From NCBI RefSeq assembly GCF_023634845.1, contig NZ_JAMLJL010000013.1, positions 1 through 64,000 of the forward strand: a DNA stretch of 64,000 nt, given 5' to 3'. The notes beneath the pieces are model-generated. The model worked only from the letters and a program-made list of their open reading frames with translations, was not told the DNA's origin and ran no database searches. The position numbers and the translations under genes were made by a program. Position 1 is the stretch's first letter; every line of letters begins with the position of its first letter. This stretch comes from Flavobacterium amniphilum. GTDB taxonomy: Bacteria > Bacteroidota > Bacteroidia > Flavobacteriales > Flavobacteriaceae. This document shows positions 34,210-43,561 of the stretch, piece after piece.

Positions 34210-36213
34210 TTATGCTTTTTTAAGTACTACTTTTTCGGTTTGCTTTTTGATTACCGCAATGAAGAAGTTTTTCAACTCTTCATATTCCTCCGGAGCTACC
34301 ACACTGGTATTGATATCAAACACTGATGTCGCCTGGATTTGTTTGCCGTTTGAACTGATGTTGAATTTGTATGTCAACATTTGTTCAGTAAATACAATTG
34401 AAATGGGTTCCGGCATTGACTCTACCGCATAACCTTCCGGCATATTAATAATCGTCAGGTATTTTTCCTGGTTAGGAAATACGAAATCAACCGGATATTC
34501 TCTTTTTTCCTGCTTGAACGGACTTTCGGCCATACTGAAAAACAATAACGGTGAGAAGAATATTTTATCTCCGATAACTTCGGCCGAATTGGTATTTTTG
34601 AAAGAATATGTTTCAACAACAGGCTTGCTTAAATCTGATTTATTATCGATAACATAGCTGCTTACTTCCGAATTATTCAAATCTTTTTCCAAATCTTCCA
34701 GATAAGCTTCCTGCGCTAATTTCCCGTCTCTCTCCCTGAACAGGAAAGCATTGTAATCCATTTGCTGTTTTTTCACCATTCCGTTTATCTCTCCTGTTGC
34801 TGTAAGCGTACCCATTACATTTGTAATTTCTTTTGACAGGATACCCGAAGCTAAGTCAATTTGTGCGGAAGTTCCATCTTTACGGATAATTCTTCCTACC
34901 CAGTTCAAGTCATTTATCGGCAAAATATTAGGCAATGCATTTTTGCTTGTAGCATCTAACAACGTGATACTTTCAACCCCTTCAATACCGGCAATAACGT
35001 AGTTAAACGCTGTACGGCTAGGGTATAGTGCAATTCCGTTAGAACGTGTACTCAGGATAATAGGGCTGGCGTCGATACCGGCATAACGCAACATTGAGAT
35101 CAGCATTAAATTAATTTCGGCCGAATTCCCTGTTTTGTCTTTATAGGCAGCAACCACTCCTTTATCACAAGCATACGAATTGTATTTATCCCAGTTCATT
35201 CTTGATTTCACATAATTGAAAATGATTCCGATTTTTTCGTTTTTATCTGAAATACCGGCAAGCAATGCTTTTAAATCATCTTCGAAATATCCGTTTTTAT
35301 TCAATTGAGGACCAAAATCCCCATTTTCATAAATTTTCTTGGTCACATCATCCCAATCGGTAGCAAATAATCTGTATGGCTCCTGCGGATATTGGATACT
35401 TTGCAATTCGTGCAAAACACTTGCTGTATAGTTAGCTATATTATTAACAAAAGACTCATCTCTGAGTGCCGGAACATTTTCGGCTTTATAAATTGTTTGG
35501 TTATCTATGTAAGTAAAATCATTTGCACTTCTTAAAGAAGTATTCGCTTTTACTGCCGAACTGGCCGAAGCCATGGCAACCTTCTTATCAAACTTATTTT
35601 TAGTTTCAACGATAGGAAAAGCTCCTTTTCTGAAAACGCCATAATTAAAGTATTCAGGAATATTCACTTTGAATTCTGAAAAAGCAACAGGTATTTCCTT
35701 CTGAAAATCCCATTTCGGCAATGAACTGCTCACATAAGGAGATCTCAAAAGATATCTGTATTCAATTATGGATCCTTCTTTCACATTAGGCATCTGGATT
35801 TTTTTAGTATTCCAGTACTTATTGCTTTTCTCAATAAACTCCCCTTCCGATTTCAATTTTGTCTTTTCAATTTTACCGTCAACAAGATTGTAAGTAACCG
35901 CTTTGGAAATCATTACCGACTGATCACCTTGTCCGCCGATATAATATGAAATTTCTTTATTAGCCCAATCATAACCTTCTTTCTTGTAAATTTTGATTTT
36001 TACGTCAACTTCCGTAGCCATATCAAAACCTTCACCCATTTTATAATCAAAATAAGTTTTCCCTTTTTCAAAAATAACAGCCGCAACCGCAGATGTATCC
36101 AGAGGATGTCTTTTCTCCTTCAATTCTTCAATTGTCACTTCTCCTAATTCTCTTTTTTGGGAGAATCCGGCAAGTGAAGCAAATACCAATAATAAAGTAG
36201 TAATGTTTTTCAT
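34210..36213 (-). CDS. DUF3857/transglutaminase-like protein, second paralog (catalytic residues missing)
   Basis: This protein of about 667 residues has a signal peptide (MKNITTLLLVFASLAGFSQ). I start it at 36213, one base after the previous stop. It shows DUF3857 blocks such as GEVTIEELKEKRHPLDTSAVAAVIF. The transglutaminase-like core reads TGNSAEINLMLISMLRYAG at the Cys position and FNYVIAGIEGVESITLLDATSK at the His-Asp positions. Cys and His are replaced, as in its neighbour, and the Asp is kept. C-terminal blocks KQEKREYPVDFVFPNQEKYL and EGYAVESMPEPISI are almost identical in the third paralog, pointing to tandem duplication. Confidence 0.8.
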   Translation of the reverse strand: MKNITTLLLVFASLAGFSQKRELGEVTIEELKEKRHPLDTSAVAAVIFEKGKTYFDYKMGEGFDMATEVDVKIKIYKKEGYDWANKEISYYIGGQGDQSVMISKAVTYNLVDGKIEKTKLKSEGEFIEKSNKYWNTKKIQMPNVKEGSIIEYRYLLRSPYVSSSLPKWDFQKEIPVAFSEFKVNIPEYFNYGVFRKGAFPIVETKNKFDKKVAMASASSAVKANTSLRSANDFTYIDNQTIYKAENVPALRDESFVNNIANYTASVLHELQSIQYPQEPYRLFATDWDDVTKKIYENGDFGPQLNKNGYFEDDLKALLAGISDKNEKIGIIFNYVKSRMNWDKYNSYACDKGVVAAYKDKTGNSAEINLMLISMLRYAGIDASPIILSTRSNGIALYPSRTAFNYVIAGIEGVESITLLDATSKNALPNILPINDLNWVGRIIRKDGTSAQIDLASGILSKEITNVMGTLTATGEINGMVKKQQMDYNAFLFRERDGKLAQEAYLEDLEKDLNNSEVSSYVIDNKSDLSKPVVETYSFKNTNSAEVIGDKIFFSPLLFFSMAESPFKQEKREYPVDFVFPNQEKYLTIINMPEGYAVESMPEPISIVFTEQMLTYKFNISSNGKQIQATSVFDINTSVVAPEEYEELKNFFIAVIKKQTEKVVLKKA

Positions 36214-36214
36214 A

Positions 36215-38116
36215 TCAATTTGGTTGTAATAAGATTTTCGAATTATCGTTTTTGGCAATTTGTTCTTTAAATTTTCTGAATTCATCATATTCAGCAGCGG
36301 TATAAATTCCTTTTTTAATCAGTAAATTTCTTTTGTACTCGATTTTACCATTATCCAGCACTGAAATTTCGGTATGGTAGGTCCCGAATTTTGTATCCAA
36401 GCTTACCGGTTCCGGTTTTGCCCCAACTTTATAGGCTGAAGGAATTTCAATTTCAATCGTATCCTCATCGTAATATCCTTTTTCAATTTCGAAACCGCTT
36501 TTACGGGTTCTGTAACGTTGTGGTATTGAAACATTCTGATTCAAAACATTAGGCACAATCATTTTGTCTGTTCCCAAATCCTTGATATAGCCAGGCACAT
36601 TCAATTTAATTTCTTCGGTATACTGAACATTTGCTTTATCATTATAACGTTTTACTTCGTTAACTGACAATTCGTTCAGATTAGACCATCTTTCTTTATA
36701 ATTTTCTTTGGTTTTATCCAATGGCAGGGTTTCTAACATTACAATTCCGTCATACTGAATTCCGGTGTATTGTAATTTTACATCCAATTTTGCCGAACCG
36801 TCTTCCCCGACAATAATTTTCCCTTTGGTAACCTGGGCATTATCCTTATCGATATATTTTTTGGTACGGATGATTTCACCACCTTCGGGTTTAATCAACA
36901 AGGCAAATCTGTCATCTGTAAAATCTCCTTCAAAACCAAAAGCCTTTGTCTGGCTGGTACACTCAAGAAAAAACAGTTTATTGTCTTTATCCGGAACAGC
37001 TAAAACAGCATGGTTACCTTGCATGGATACAAAATCTTCCATGATATCCTTGCGGTTATCTCCGCCGTAGATTATGGCATAATAAGAAGGAACGCTGACA
37101 ACTTCCAACAATGACTTAGTATAATTACTCAACGCCTTACAATCGCCATATCCCAAACGGTCGACATCTTTTGCCAACATGGGTTTCCATCCGCCAATCC
37201 CCAACTGAATACTCACATAGCGTGTTTTATCCTGCATGTACTGATATACGATTCTCGCTTTTTTGATTGGATCAGATTCATTCCCTATCAGATTTTTGAT
37301 CTTAGTCTGGGTATCAACCGGAATCTCAGAAGTACCTTTTAAAAGTTTTTCATTCATCCATTTTCCGAAATCCTTCCAGTTTTTAGCGTCACCTTCCACA
37401 CCTTCCAACATAAATTTATCCAATCCGAAAATCACATGTGATGGTTTATAAGGCGCTAATTCTTCCGGTTTTTCTGCAGGGAAATTTTCAACGGTATAGT
37501 GTAAAAAATTCTCCTTTTCTTCTTTCAGGATTTTTTTATCCCCAAAATCGATTTCTTTATATTTAAAACCCAGACCAGACGGAAAGCTTATTGTAAATAC
37601 TGATTTTTGGACACTTTCACTGAAATCATCCACAGGATACCATTTCGGGATAAAAGCGGTATTTGGGGTTTGGACTTCACTTTGATAGATAATTGTAAAT
37701 GGATATTCGGTTGGCACATAATTTAATGCAACCACACGGGTTTCCGAAATATCAGCAGCATCACCGGCTACACTGTAATCCTGAAAATCTTTCCTTTTCA
37801 GCTTCTTTAATTCCTTTCCTAAAGAATTATAGACAACGGCTTCGATGGAATTGATACTTAATGTTTTATTATAATGCTCATTCGCATCGATATTCCGTAA
37901 CCCTTTTTCATTAAAAACAGTAATTACTTTTTTTGTTTTTATGATCATATTGGAAATCGATTTGATCTCAACCGAAACTTCCTGATTACGGACAACACTG
38001 TTTGCGCTTTCCTTTAATTCGGCCGGAATACCCAAAACAGACAAATCACTTGTCTGGGCAAAAATTTTCCCCGTAAAGAATAAACACACAAGTAACAAAA
38101 ACCTAAATAGCTTCAT
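36215..38116 (-). CDS. DUF3857/transglutaminase-like protein, first paralog (catalytic Cys present)
   Basis: This 633-residue secreted protein (signal about 1-20, ending IFAQ) has a DUF3857 domain at about 45-210 and a transglutaminase-like core at about 270-400. The core keeps the catalytic pattern DRLGYGDCKALSNY (Cys) and GNHAVLAVPDKDNK (His). The acidic position is LFFLECTSQ, so Glu may replace Asp. It is more diverged from the other two paralogs than they are from each other. It may act on cell-surface proteins or peptides. It starts three bases after dtd. Confidence 0.8.
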   Translation of the reverse strand: MKLFRFLLLVCLFFTGKIFAQTSDLSVLGIPAELKESANSVVRNQEVSVEIKSISNMIIKTKKVITVFNEKGLRNIDANEHYNKTLSINSIEAVVYNSLGKELKKLKRKDFQDYSVAGDAADISETRVVALNYVPTEYPFTIIYQSEVQTPNTAFIPKWYPVDDFSESVQKSVFTISFPSGLGFKYKEIDFGDKKILKEEKENFLHYTVENFPAEKPEELAPYKPSHVIFGLDKFMLEGVEGDAKNWKDFGKWMNEKLLKGTSEIPVDTQTKIKNLIGNESDPIKKARIVYQYMQDKTRYVSIQLGIGGWKPMLAKDVDRLGYGDCKALSNYTKSLLEVVSVPSYYAIIYGGDNRKDIMEDFVSMQGNHAVLAVPDKDNKLFFLECTSQTKAFGFEGDFTDDRFALLIKPEGGEIIRTKKYIDKDNAQVTKGKIIVGEDGSAKLDVKLQYTGIQYDGIVMLETLPLDKTKENYKERWSNLNELSVNEVKRYNDKANVQYTEEIKLNVPGYIKDLGTDKMIVPNVLNQNVSIPQRYRTRKSGFEIEKGYYDEDTIEIEIPSAYKVGAKPEPVSLDTKFGTYHTEISVLDNGKIEYKRNLLIKKGIYTAAEYDEFRKFKEQIAKNDNSKILLQPN

Positions 38117-38119
38117 ATT

Positions 38120-38572
38120 TTATTCTTTATTTTTTGTATCGATTATAATGGTTACCGGTCCGTCATTTACAAGAGCCACTTTCATATCGGCTCCAAATTG
38201 ACCGGTTTTCACTTTTCTTCCCGACTCAACTTCCATTTGCTTTACAAAAGATTCATACATCGGTATGGCAATATCCGGCTTTGATGCTTTGACATAAGAA
38301 GGGCGGTTTCCTTTTTTTGTTTGCGCATGAAGGGTAAACTGACTTACCACAATTACTTCACCTTCACAATCTTTAACCGACAAATTCATTACTCCCTCAC
38401 TATCAGCAAATATTCTCAGATTAGCAATTTTTGACGCCAGCCAGTTGATATCCTCCTGATTAGAAGCATCTTCAATGCCAACTAAAATTAGCAAACCTTT
38501 ATTAATTTCCGCTACTTTTTCCCCTAAAATTGTAACCGATGCTTCAGAAACTCTTTGAATTACTGCTCTCAT
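38120..38572 (-). CDS. dtd: D-aminoacyl-tRNA deacylase
   Basis: This 150-residue enzyme removes D-amino acids (and glycine from tRNA-Ala) from mischarged tRNA. It has the catalytic SQFTLHAQTKKGNRPSY motif and the C-terminal NDGPVTIIIDT motif, whose Gly-Pro pair gates chirality. It begins MRAVIQRVSEASV, as expected. Its start overlaps the rsgA stop by four bases (ATGA). Confidence 0.95.
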   Translation of the reverse strand: MRAVIQRVSEASVTILGEKVAEINKGLLILVGIEDASNQEDINWLASKIANLRIFADSEGVMNLSVKDCEGEVIVVSQFTLHAQTKKGNRPSYVKASKPDIAIPMYESFVKQMEVESGRKVKTGQFGADMKVALVNDGPVTIIIDTKNKE

Positions 38573-39540
38573 TCTTCTACAGGCGCTTTTCCTTCACCAT
38601 AAATATCAGTTCTGTAATGCTGCTCTTCATCACCTTCTAAAATCTGTATGTAACTCTTATACCTTGACCAGGCAATTTCATCATTATCCAAAGCTTCTTT
38701 TACAGCGCAATGTGGCTCTTCTTTATGGAGGCAGTTGTTGAATTTACATTCCTGCTTCAATGCAAAAAATTCGGGAAAATAATCCCCAATTTCCTGCTTT
38801 TCCATATCAACAACACCAAATCCCCTGATTCCGGGTGTGTCTATAATTTTAGCATCAAAACTCAGGTCAAACATTTCGGCAAAAGTGGTTGTATGCTGAC
38901 CTTGTGAATGCGAATCGGATATTTCTTTTGTTTTCAGGTTCAATGTTGGTTCCAAAGCATTGACAAGAGTTGATTTCCCAACTCCCGAATGTCCTGAGAA
39001 CATGGAAACTTTCCCTGTCATCAAATCTTTCAGTTCATCCAAACCTTTCCCTTCTTTTGCAGAAACGCGCAGACAGGTATAGCCGATGTTTGAATAAACG
39101 TATTGTAAGTACAATTGTTCATCCAATGTGGCTTCATCATACGTATCGATTTTATTAAAAACCAAAACTGCTTTAATTCCGTAAGCTTCGGCAGTAACTA
39201 GAAAACGGTCAATAAAACTCGTTGTGGTTACCGGATTATTGATGGTAATCAACAGAAAAACTACATCGATGTTAGACGCAATGATGTGGGTTTGCTTTGA
39301 TAAATTCACCGATTTCCGGACAATATAATTTTTACGGTCGTGGATTTCATTGATTACACCAATAGTCACATCAGCTGAAGTATCCAACTCATAATTTACC
39401 CGATCGCCCACGGCAATCGGATTTGTACTTTTTATTCCTTTAATACGAAATTTACCCTTAATGCGGCACTCCAAAAACTCATTGTTTTCGGTTTTAACCG
39501 TGTACCAGCTTCCGGTAGATTTATACACAATTCCTGTCAT
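38569..39540 (-). CDS. rsgA: Ribosome small subunit GTPase RsgA
   Basis: This 323-residue circularly permuted GTPase helps the 30S subunit mature. An OB fold covers about 1-75. The GTPase motifs are in permuted order: FNKIDTYDE (G4), GHSGVGKSTLVN (G1) and IDTPGIRGFG (G3). The zinc knuckle is CKFNNCLHKEEPHCAV. It heads the rsgA-dtd-DUF3857-mazG-sugE-aroA series, and a TAnnTTTG box (TATCTTTG, 39545-39552) lies five bases before its ATG. Confidence 0.94.
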   Translation of the reverse strand: MTGIVYKSTGSWYTVKTENNEFLECRIKGKFRIKGIKSTNPIAVGDRVNYELDTSADVTIGVINEIHDRKNYIVRKSVNLSKQTHIIASNIDVVFLLITINNPVTTTSFIDRFLVTAEAYGIKAVLVFNKIDTYDEATLDEQLYLQYVYSNIGYTCLRVSAKEGKGLDELKDLMTGKVSMFSGHSGVGKSTLVNALEPTLNLKTKEISDSHSQGQHTTTFAEMFDLSFDAKIIDTPGIRGFGVVDMEKQEIGDYFPEFFALKQECKFNNCLHKEEPHCAVKEALDNDEIAWSRYKSYIQILEGDEEQHYRTDIYGEGKAPVEE

Positions 39541-39544
39541 GCAG

Positions 39545-39552
39545 CAAAGATA
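39545..39552 (-). promoter_or_regulatory. Probable -7 promoter box of the rsgA operon
   Basis: TATCTTTG on the minus strand matches TAnnTTTG exactly, five bases before the rsgA ATG, implying a nearly leaderless transcript. No TTG lies at the -33 position. Confidence 0.5.
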
Positions 39553-39570
39553 TTGAAAACCTTGAAATAA

Positions 39571-39596
39571 AAAAGGTTGCCATCTGGCAACCTTTT
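39571..39596 (-). terminator. Terminator after the secreted protein gene
   Basis: An 11-bp perfect stem AAAAGGTTGCC/GGCAACCTTTT with an ATCT loop and T-run follows the stop at 39599. Confidence 0.85.
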
Positions 39597-39598
39597 GA

Positions 39599-41242
39599 TT
39601 ATAATGTCATTCTTCCTAATCTGTCCTGAGATTTTCTCGAAGCATAAATGATATACTCCTTTGGATTTTTTCTATAGAAAACTCCCGGTCTGATTACCAA
39701 TTCATTTTTGATTACTTCTTCAGGATCTTTTCTTGTGATTTCACCTTTTCCATCAAAAACAAATAAAGTAGGAACTGCATTGTTATAGTTGCCTAACGAT
39801 TTAATATCGTCCATATTTGTAATACCCTTATTCTTTTTGTTATCATTAAAAAGAACATTTAATTGTCCGTCTTTATAGATAGGAATAGCACTTAAATACT
39901 CAGGTCCTTTTCCTAAAACACCTAATTGAAATGACACACCAACTGCAACAGTAAAATTACCGCCACCTGCAAAAGCACCTAAACCTAAAGAAGTTACGGT
40001 TGCAGTTGCATTTTGGTCTTTTGCCACAACATTACTCCACTCTGCAGATCCGTCAGGTCTTAACGAAGTCACGATAATTTCATTAGTGTAGTAAGTAACA
40101 GGAGTTAAACCAATTGGCCCAATTCCCTGTGTTTTACCAACATATGTAAATCTTTCTTCAGACAAAACGATTAAACCACCATCATTTTTCTCAATGATTG
40201 TATGAATTTTATAGTATGGTTTTAGATCTTTTCCTTTTTTAGCTTTACGTTCTCCCAATAATTTAACCTTTGTAGCGTAATCAAACTCATTAAATTTTAA
40301 ATTATCATTTTGGTTTGTATTGATATTGATCGTAGCGTTATAAATTCCTTTTAATTCTTTATTCGCTTTACCGTTTTCTCTTACACTTGAGTAAAATCCA
40401 ACTAACTGAACTTTATCATTACTTGTTGAAAGCAAAGAACAGTTGATGATTTCTTTCCCTTTGATATTGATATCAACTACTTCTTTTTTATAACCGTTTG
40501 ATTTTTTGAAAGCATGTACCTGAAACTTTTCAATTTGCTCTTTTTTCTTGCTGTCTCTGTAACTTTCGTTCACTACAAGGAATGCATCACCTTTGTAATT
40601 TACATCGAAATCAGAAATTGTAAACTCGAAATCTTTTTTTGAATCATCAAAAGATACTTTTTCAGAATTTGCAAAAAGCTGGTTTAAGCCGGCATCAAAT
40701 AATTTCAAATCATATTTCATTGCATCTTCTTTGTTAAACAAAGAGGCATGCATTGCGATTACCTGAGTTTCATCAGCAGATTTTTTGAAATAAAAATCAC
40801 CTCTTGCCGATTTTTTAGCAACTTCAGCTTCGAACATAGGAAGCATTTTGTTGCTTAATTTTCCGTCTTCAGAAATTTCAATACCAACAAGTTTGAATAT
40901 TTTTTCTTTGCTTTGGTAAACACTTCCGATAACATACAAATGATTACCTAGCATTATAATTTCTTCAAAATCAATTTCCTTATCTTTGATTTCAGGTAAA
41001 ACGATAGGCTTATTTGAAATCAATTTCATTTCTTTCGAAGTGAAAATTTTAAGGTAATAATCATTCCCTTTCAATCCCAATGCATAGACTTTATCATTAG
41101 CTTCTCCAATGATTTTTACAATTTTAGCTTTTTCATCGGTAATTTCCTCACCGTAGTTAAAGCTCAAATTTTCAATTTTGTATTGAGCAAACGTCATCTG
41201 ACTGCTGACCAATGCCAGCAGCAATAGTAAAAATTTCTTCAT
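39599..41242 (-). CDS. Secreted protein of unknown function
   Basis: This 547-residue protein has a clear signal peptide (about 1-19, ending TFAQ). The remainder is rich in Lys, Asn and beta-strand-like stretches. Features seen include ASLFNKEDAMKYDLKLFDAG, VVLSEERFTYVGKTQG and a Gly/Ala-rich stretch ATVTSLGLGAFAGGGNFTVA. I do not recognise a family. It follows the aromatic operon by 58 bases and ends at a terminator, so it may be co-transcribed with it, but no functional link is evident. Confidence 0.6.
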   Translation of the reverse strand: MKKFLLLLLALVSSQMTFAQYKIENLSFNYGEEITDEKAKIVKIIGEANDKVYALGLKGNDYYLKIFTSKEMKLISNKPIVLPEIKDKEIDFEEIIMLGNHLYVIGSVYQSKEKIFKLVGIEISEDGKLSNKMLPMFEAEVAKKSARGDFYFKKSADETQVIAMHASLFNKEDAMKYDLKLFDAGLNQLFANSEKVSFDDSKKDFEFTISDFDVNYKGDAFLVVNESYRDSKKKEQIEKFQVHAFKKSNGYKKEVVDINIKGKEIINCSLLSTSNDKVQLVGFYSSVRENGKANKELKGIYNATININTNQNDNLKFNEFDYATKVKLLGERKAKKGKDLKPYYKIHTIIEKNDGGLIVLSEERFTYVGKTQGIGPIGLTPVTYYTNEIIVTSLRPDGSAEWSNVVAKDQNATATVTSLGLGAFAGGGNFTVAVGVSFQLGVLGKGPEYLSAIPIYKDGQLNVLFNDNKKNKGITNMDDIKSLGNYNNAVPTLFVFDGKGEITRKDPEEVIKNELVIRPGVFYRKNPKEYIIYASRKSQDRLGRMTL

Positions 41243-41300
41243 AGATGTAAATGGGTTAAATTTTTCGAGTGCGATATTACGAAAAAGAAAACCATTTTAA

Positions 41301-42383
41301 CTATTCTTTGTAAACTTTTTCCTGATGATTAATACTTTCCTGGTGAATGGCCTTAAATATCTTTAAAACAAACTCTTCACTCAGTCCTTTACTCTCACCA
41401 TCCAAAATCATACGGCCCAAAATTTCGTTCCAGCGGTTGTTTTGCAAAATAGCTACATTCTTTTCTTTTTTCAATGCTCCAATCTGATCAGCCACTTTCA
41501 TACGTTTTGCCAAAATCTCAAGTAACTTTCCATCAAATTCATCGATCTGGGTTCTGAACTTAGACAGTCGGCTACTGTAATCATCAGCAGAATCTGTCTC
41601 TTTACGCACTCTCAAATCCACAAACATTTGCTTTAATCTGTCCGGTGTCACCTGTTGTGCAGCATCGCTCCAGGCTTCATCAGGAGTACAATGTGTTTCA
41701 ATCATTAAACCATCATAATTCAAATCCAATGCCTGTTGGGAAACTTCTTCAATCATATCACGGCGTCCGGCAATATGGGAAGGATCACAAATAATAGGCA
41801 AATCAGGAAATTTATTCTGTAAATCGATAGCAATCTGCCATTCCGGGTTGTTTCTGTATTTTGTCTTATCGTAAGTTGAAAATCCCCGGTGAATCACGCC
41901 CAATTTTTTAATTCCGGCATTGTGTAAACGCTCCAGTCCTCCCAACCACAAAGAAAGATCAGGATTGACTGGGTTTTTAAGCAGGACAATTTTATCCGTA
42001 TTCTGTAAAACATCGGCAATTTCCTGAACTGCAAAAGGATTCACGGTAGTTCGTGCTCCAATCCATAAAACATCAATATCATGCTCTAAAGCCAATTTCA
42101 CGTGCTCAGCAGTTGCAACTTCTGTCGCCACAAGCATTCCGGTTTCTTTTTTTACGCGTTGCAACCAGGGTAATCCTACCACTCCGATTCCTTCAAAACC
42201 TCCGGGACGTGTTCTCGGTTTCCAGATTCCGGCCCTGAAGACTGAAACATCAGACCCTTTCAGTTCATTGGCAACAGCCATTACCTGCTCTTCGGTTTCG
42301 GCGCTGCATGGTCCTGCAATTACCAGTGGATGGGTTAAATTAAATTTATCTAACCAAGTATGTAGTTCTTTTTTATTTTCCAT
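41301..42383 (-). CDS. Bifunctional DAHP synthase / chorismate mutase (type II)
   Basis: The N-terminal DAHP synthase domain (about 1-260) is of the NeuB-like type with LVIAGPCSAETEEQ, SVFRAGIWKPRTRPGGFEG and IETHCTPDEAWSDA. The C-terminal AroQ chorismate mutase domain (about 270-355) has LSKFRTQIDEFDGKLLEILAKRMKVADQIG. It joins the first shikimate step with the branch to prephenate. It is third in the pheA-aminotransferase operon, 32 bases after the aminotransferase. Confidence 0.93.
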   Translation of the reverse strand: MENKKELHTWLDKFNLTHPLVIAGPCSAETEEQVMAVANELKGSDVSVFRAGIWKPRTRPGGFEGIGVVGLPWLQRVKKETGMLVATEVATAEHVKLALEHDIDVLWIGARTTVNPFAVQEIADVLQNTDKIVLLKNPVNPDLSLWLGGLERLHNAGIKKLGVIHRGFSTYDKTKYRNNPEWQIAIDLQNKFPDLPIICDPSHIAGRRDMIEEVSQQALDLNYDGLMIETHCTPDEAWSDAAQQVTPDRLKQMFVDLRVRKETDSADDYSSRLSKFRTQIDEFDGKLLEILAKRMKVADQIGALKKEKNVAILQNNRWNEILGRMILDGESKGLSEEFVLKIFKAIHQESINHQEKVYKE

Positions 42384-42415
42384 AAAATCAAATGATTACA
42401 CAAAGGTAATCGGTA

Positions 42416-43561
42416 TTAAAATCTATTTATAACTTCTTTTATTTTTTCTTCTTCAACACAAAGTGAGAAACGGATATACCCTTCTCCTTTACTCCCAAAA
42501 ACAGTTCCCGGAACGATAAAAAGGTCATTTTCTTTTAAAATTTTATCCACAAAAGCTTCTGATGAATTTTCTGTTTCCGGAATTTTAGCCCAAACAAACA
42601 TTCCGACACTTTCCTCATCACATTGGCATCCCAGTTTTTTAACCAACTCAAAAATCAAATCACGTCTTTTCCTATAAATCCGGTTTTGTGATGTGAACCA
42701 ATTTTTACCAAGTTTCAAAGCTTCAACAGCTCCCTTCTGGATGCCGTAAAACATACCGCTGTCCATATTACTTTTGACTTTCAAAACAGCGTCAATCAGT
42801 TTTGTACTTCCCGACACCATTCCGACACGCCAACCGGCCATATTGAATGTTTTACTTAATGAGTTCAGTTCCAAAGCCACCTCTTTTGCACCTTCAATTT
42901 GTAAAATCGAAATCGGAGTTTCATTCAATACAAAACTGTACGGATTATCATTTACTATCAGAATATCATGCTTTTTAGCAAACTCAATTAATCTTTCGAA
43001 TAACTCTTTACTCCCTTTTGCTCCCGTAGGCATGTGCGGATAACTCACCCACATCAATTTCACTTTTGACAAATCAGCTTGTTCCAAAGCTTCAAAATCA
43101 GGTTCCCAGTTATTTTCTTCCGACAAATCATATAAAACTGCTTTGGCTCCCACTAAATTTGAAACCGAATGATAGGTTGGATAACCGGGATTCGGAATTA
43201 ACACTTCATCTCCTTCATTTAAAAAAGCCATGGAAATGTGCATAATTCCTTCTTTGGAACCCATTAAAGGCAAAATTTCCAGGTTTGGATTCAAGCAGAT
43301 TCCAAAATGGGTTTCATAAAAATCGGCCATACCTTTCCGTAGTTCAGGCAAGCCCTGATAACTCTGGTATTGGTGTGCTTTTTCATCAAACAATGCTTTC
43401 TGAATGGCTAAAATAACCTTATCAGACGGAGCCAGATCCGGACTCCCGATACCCATGTTCACTATGGGTTTACCTTGATCAATAAGCAATCGTACTTCTT
43501 TCAGTTTTTGGGAGAAGTAGTACTCATTGACACTTTTCAATCGGTTTGCTGTTGCAATCAT
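42416..43561 (-). CDS. PLP aminotransferase, probably aromatic or prephenate
   Basis: This 381-residue class I/II fold-type I enzyme has the PLP lysine in SLSKTFNMAGWRVGMVSGS, NPGYPTYHSVSNLVGA, and the C-terminal GYIRFSLCVEEEK. Its overlap with pheA (stop at 43558, start at 43561) suggests aromatic aminotransferase activity on prephenate, phenylpyruvate or 4-hydroxyphenylpyruvate, but family sequence alone cannot decide. Confidence 0.8.
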   Translation of the reverse strand: MIATANRLKSVNEYYFSQKLKEVRLLIDQGKPIVNMGIGSPDLAPSDKVILAIQKALFDEKAHQYQSYQGLPELRKGMADFYETHFGICLNPNLEILPLMGSKEGIMHISMAFLNEGDEVLIPNPGYPTYHSVSNLVGAKAVLYDLSEENNWEPDFEALEQADLSKVKLMWVSYPHMPTGAKGSKELFERLIEFAKKHDILIVNDNPYSFVLNETPISILQIEGAKEVALELNSLSKTFNMAGWRVGMVSGSTKLIDAVLKVKSNMDSGMFYGIQKGAVEALKLGKNWFTSQNRIYRKRRDLIFELVKKLGCQCDEESVGMFVWAKIPETENSSEAFVDKILKENDLFIVPGTVFGSKGEGYIRFSLCVEEEKIKEVINRF

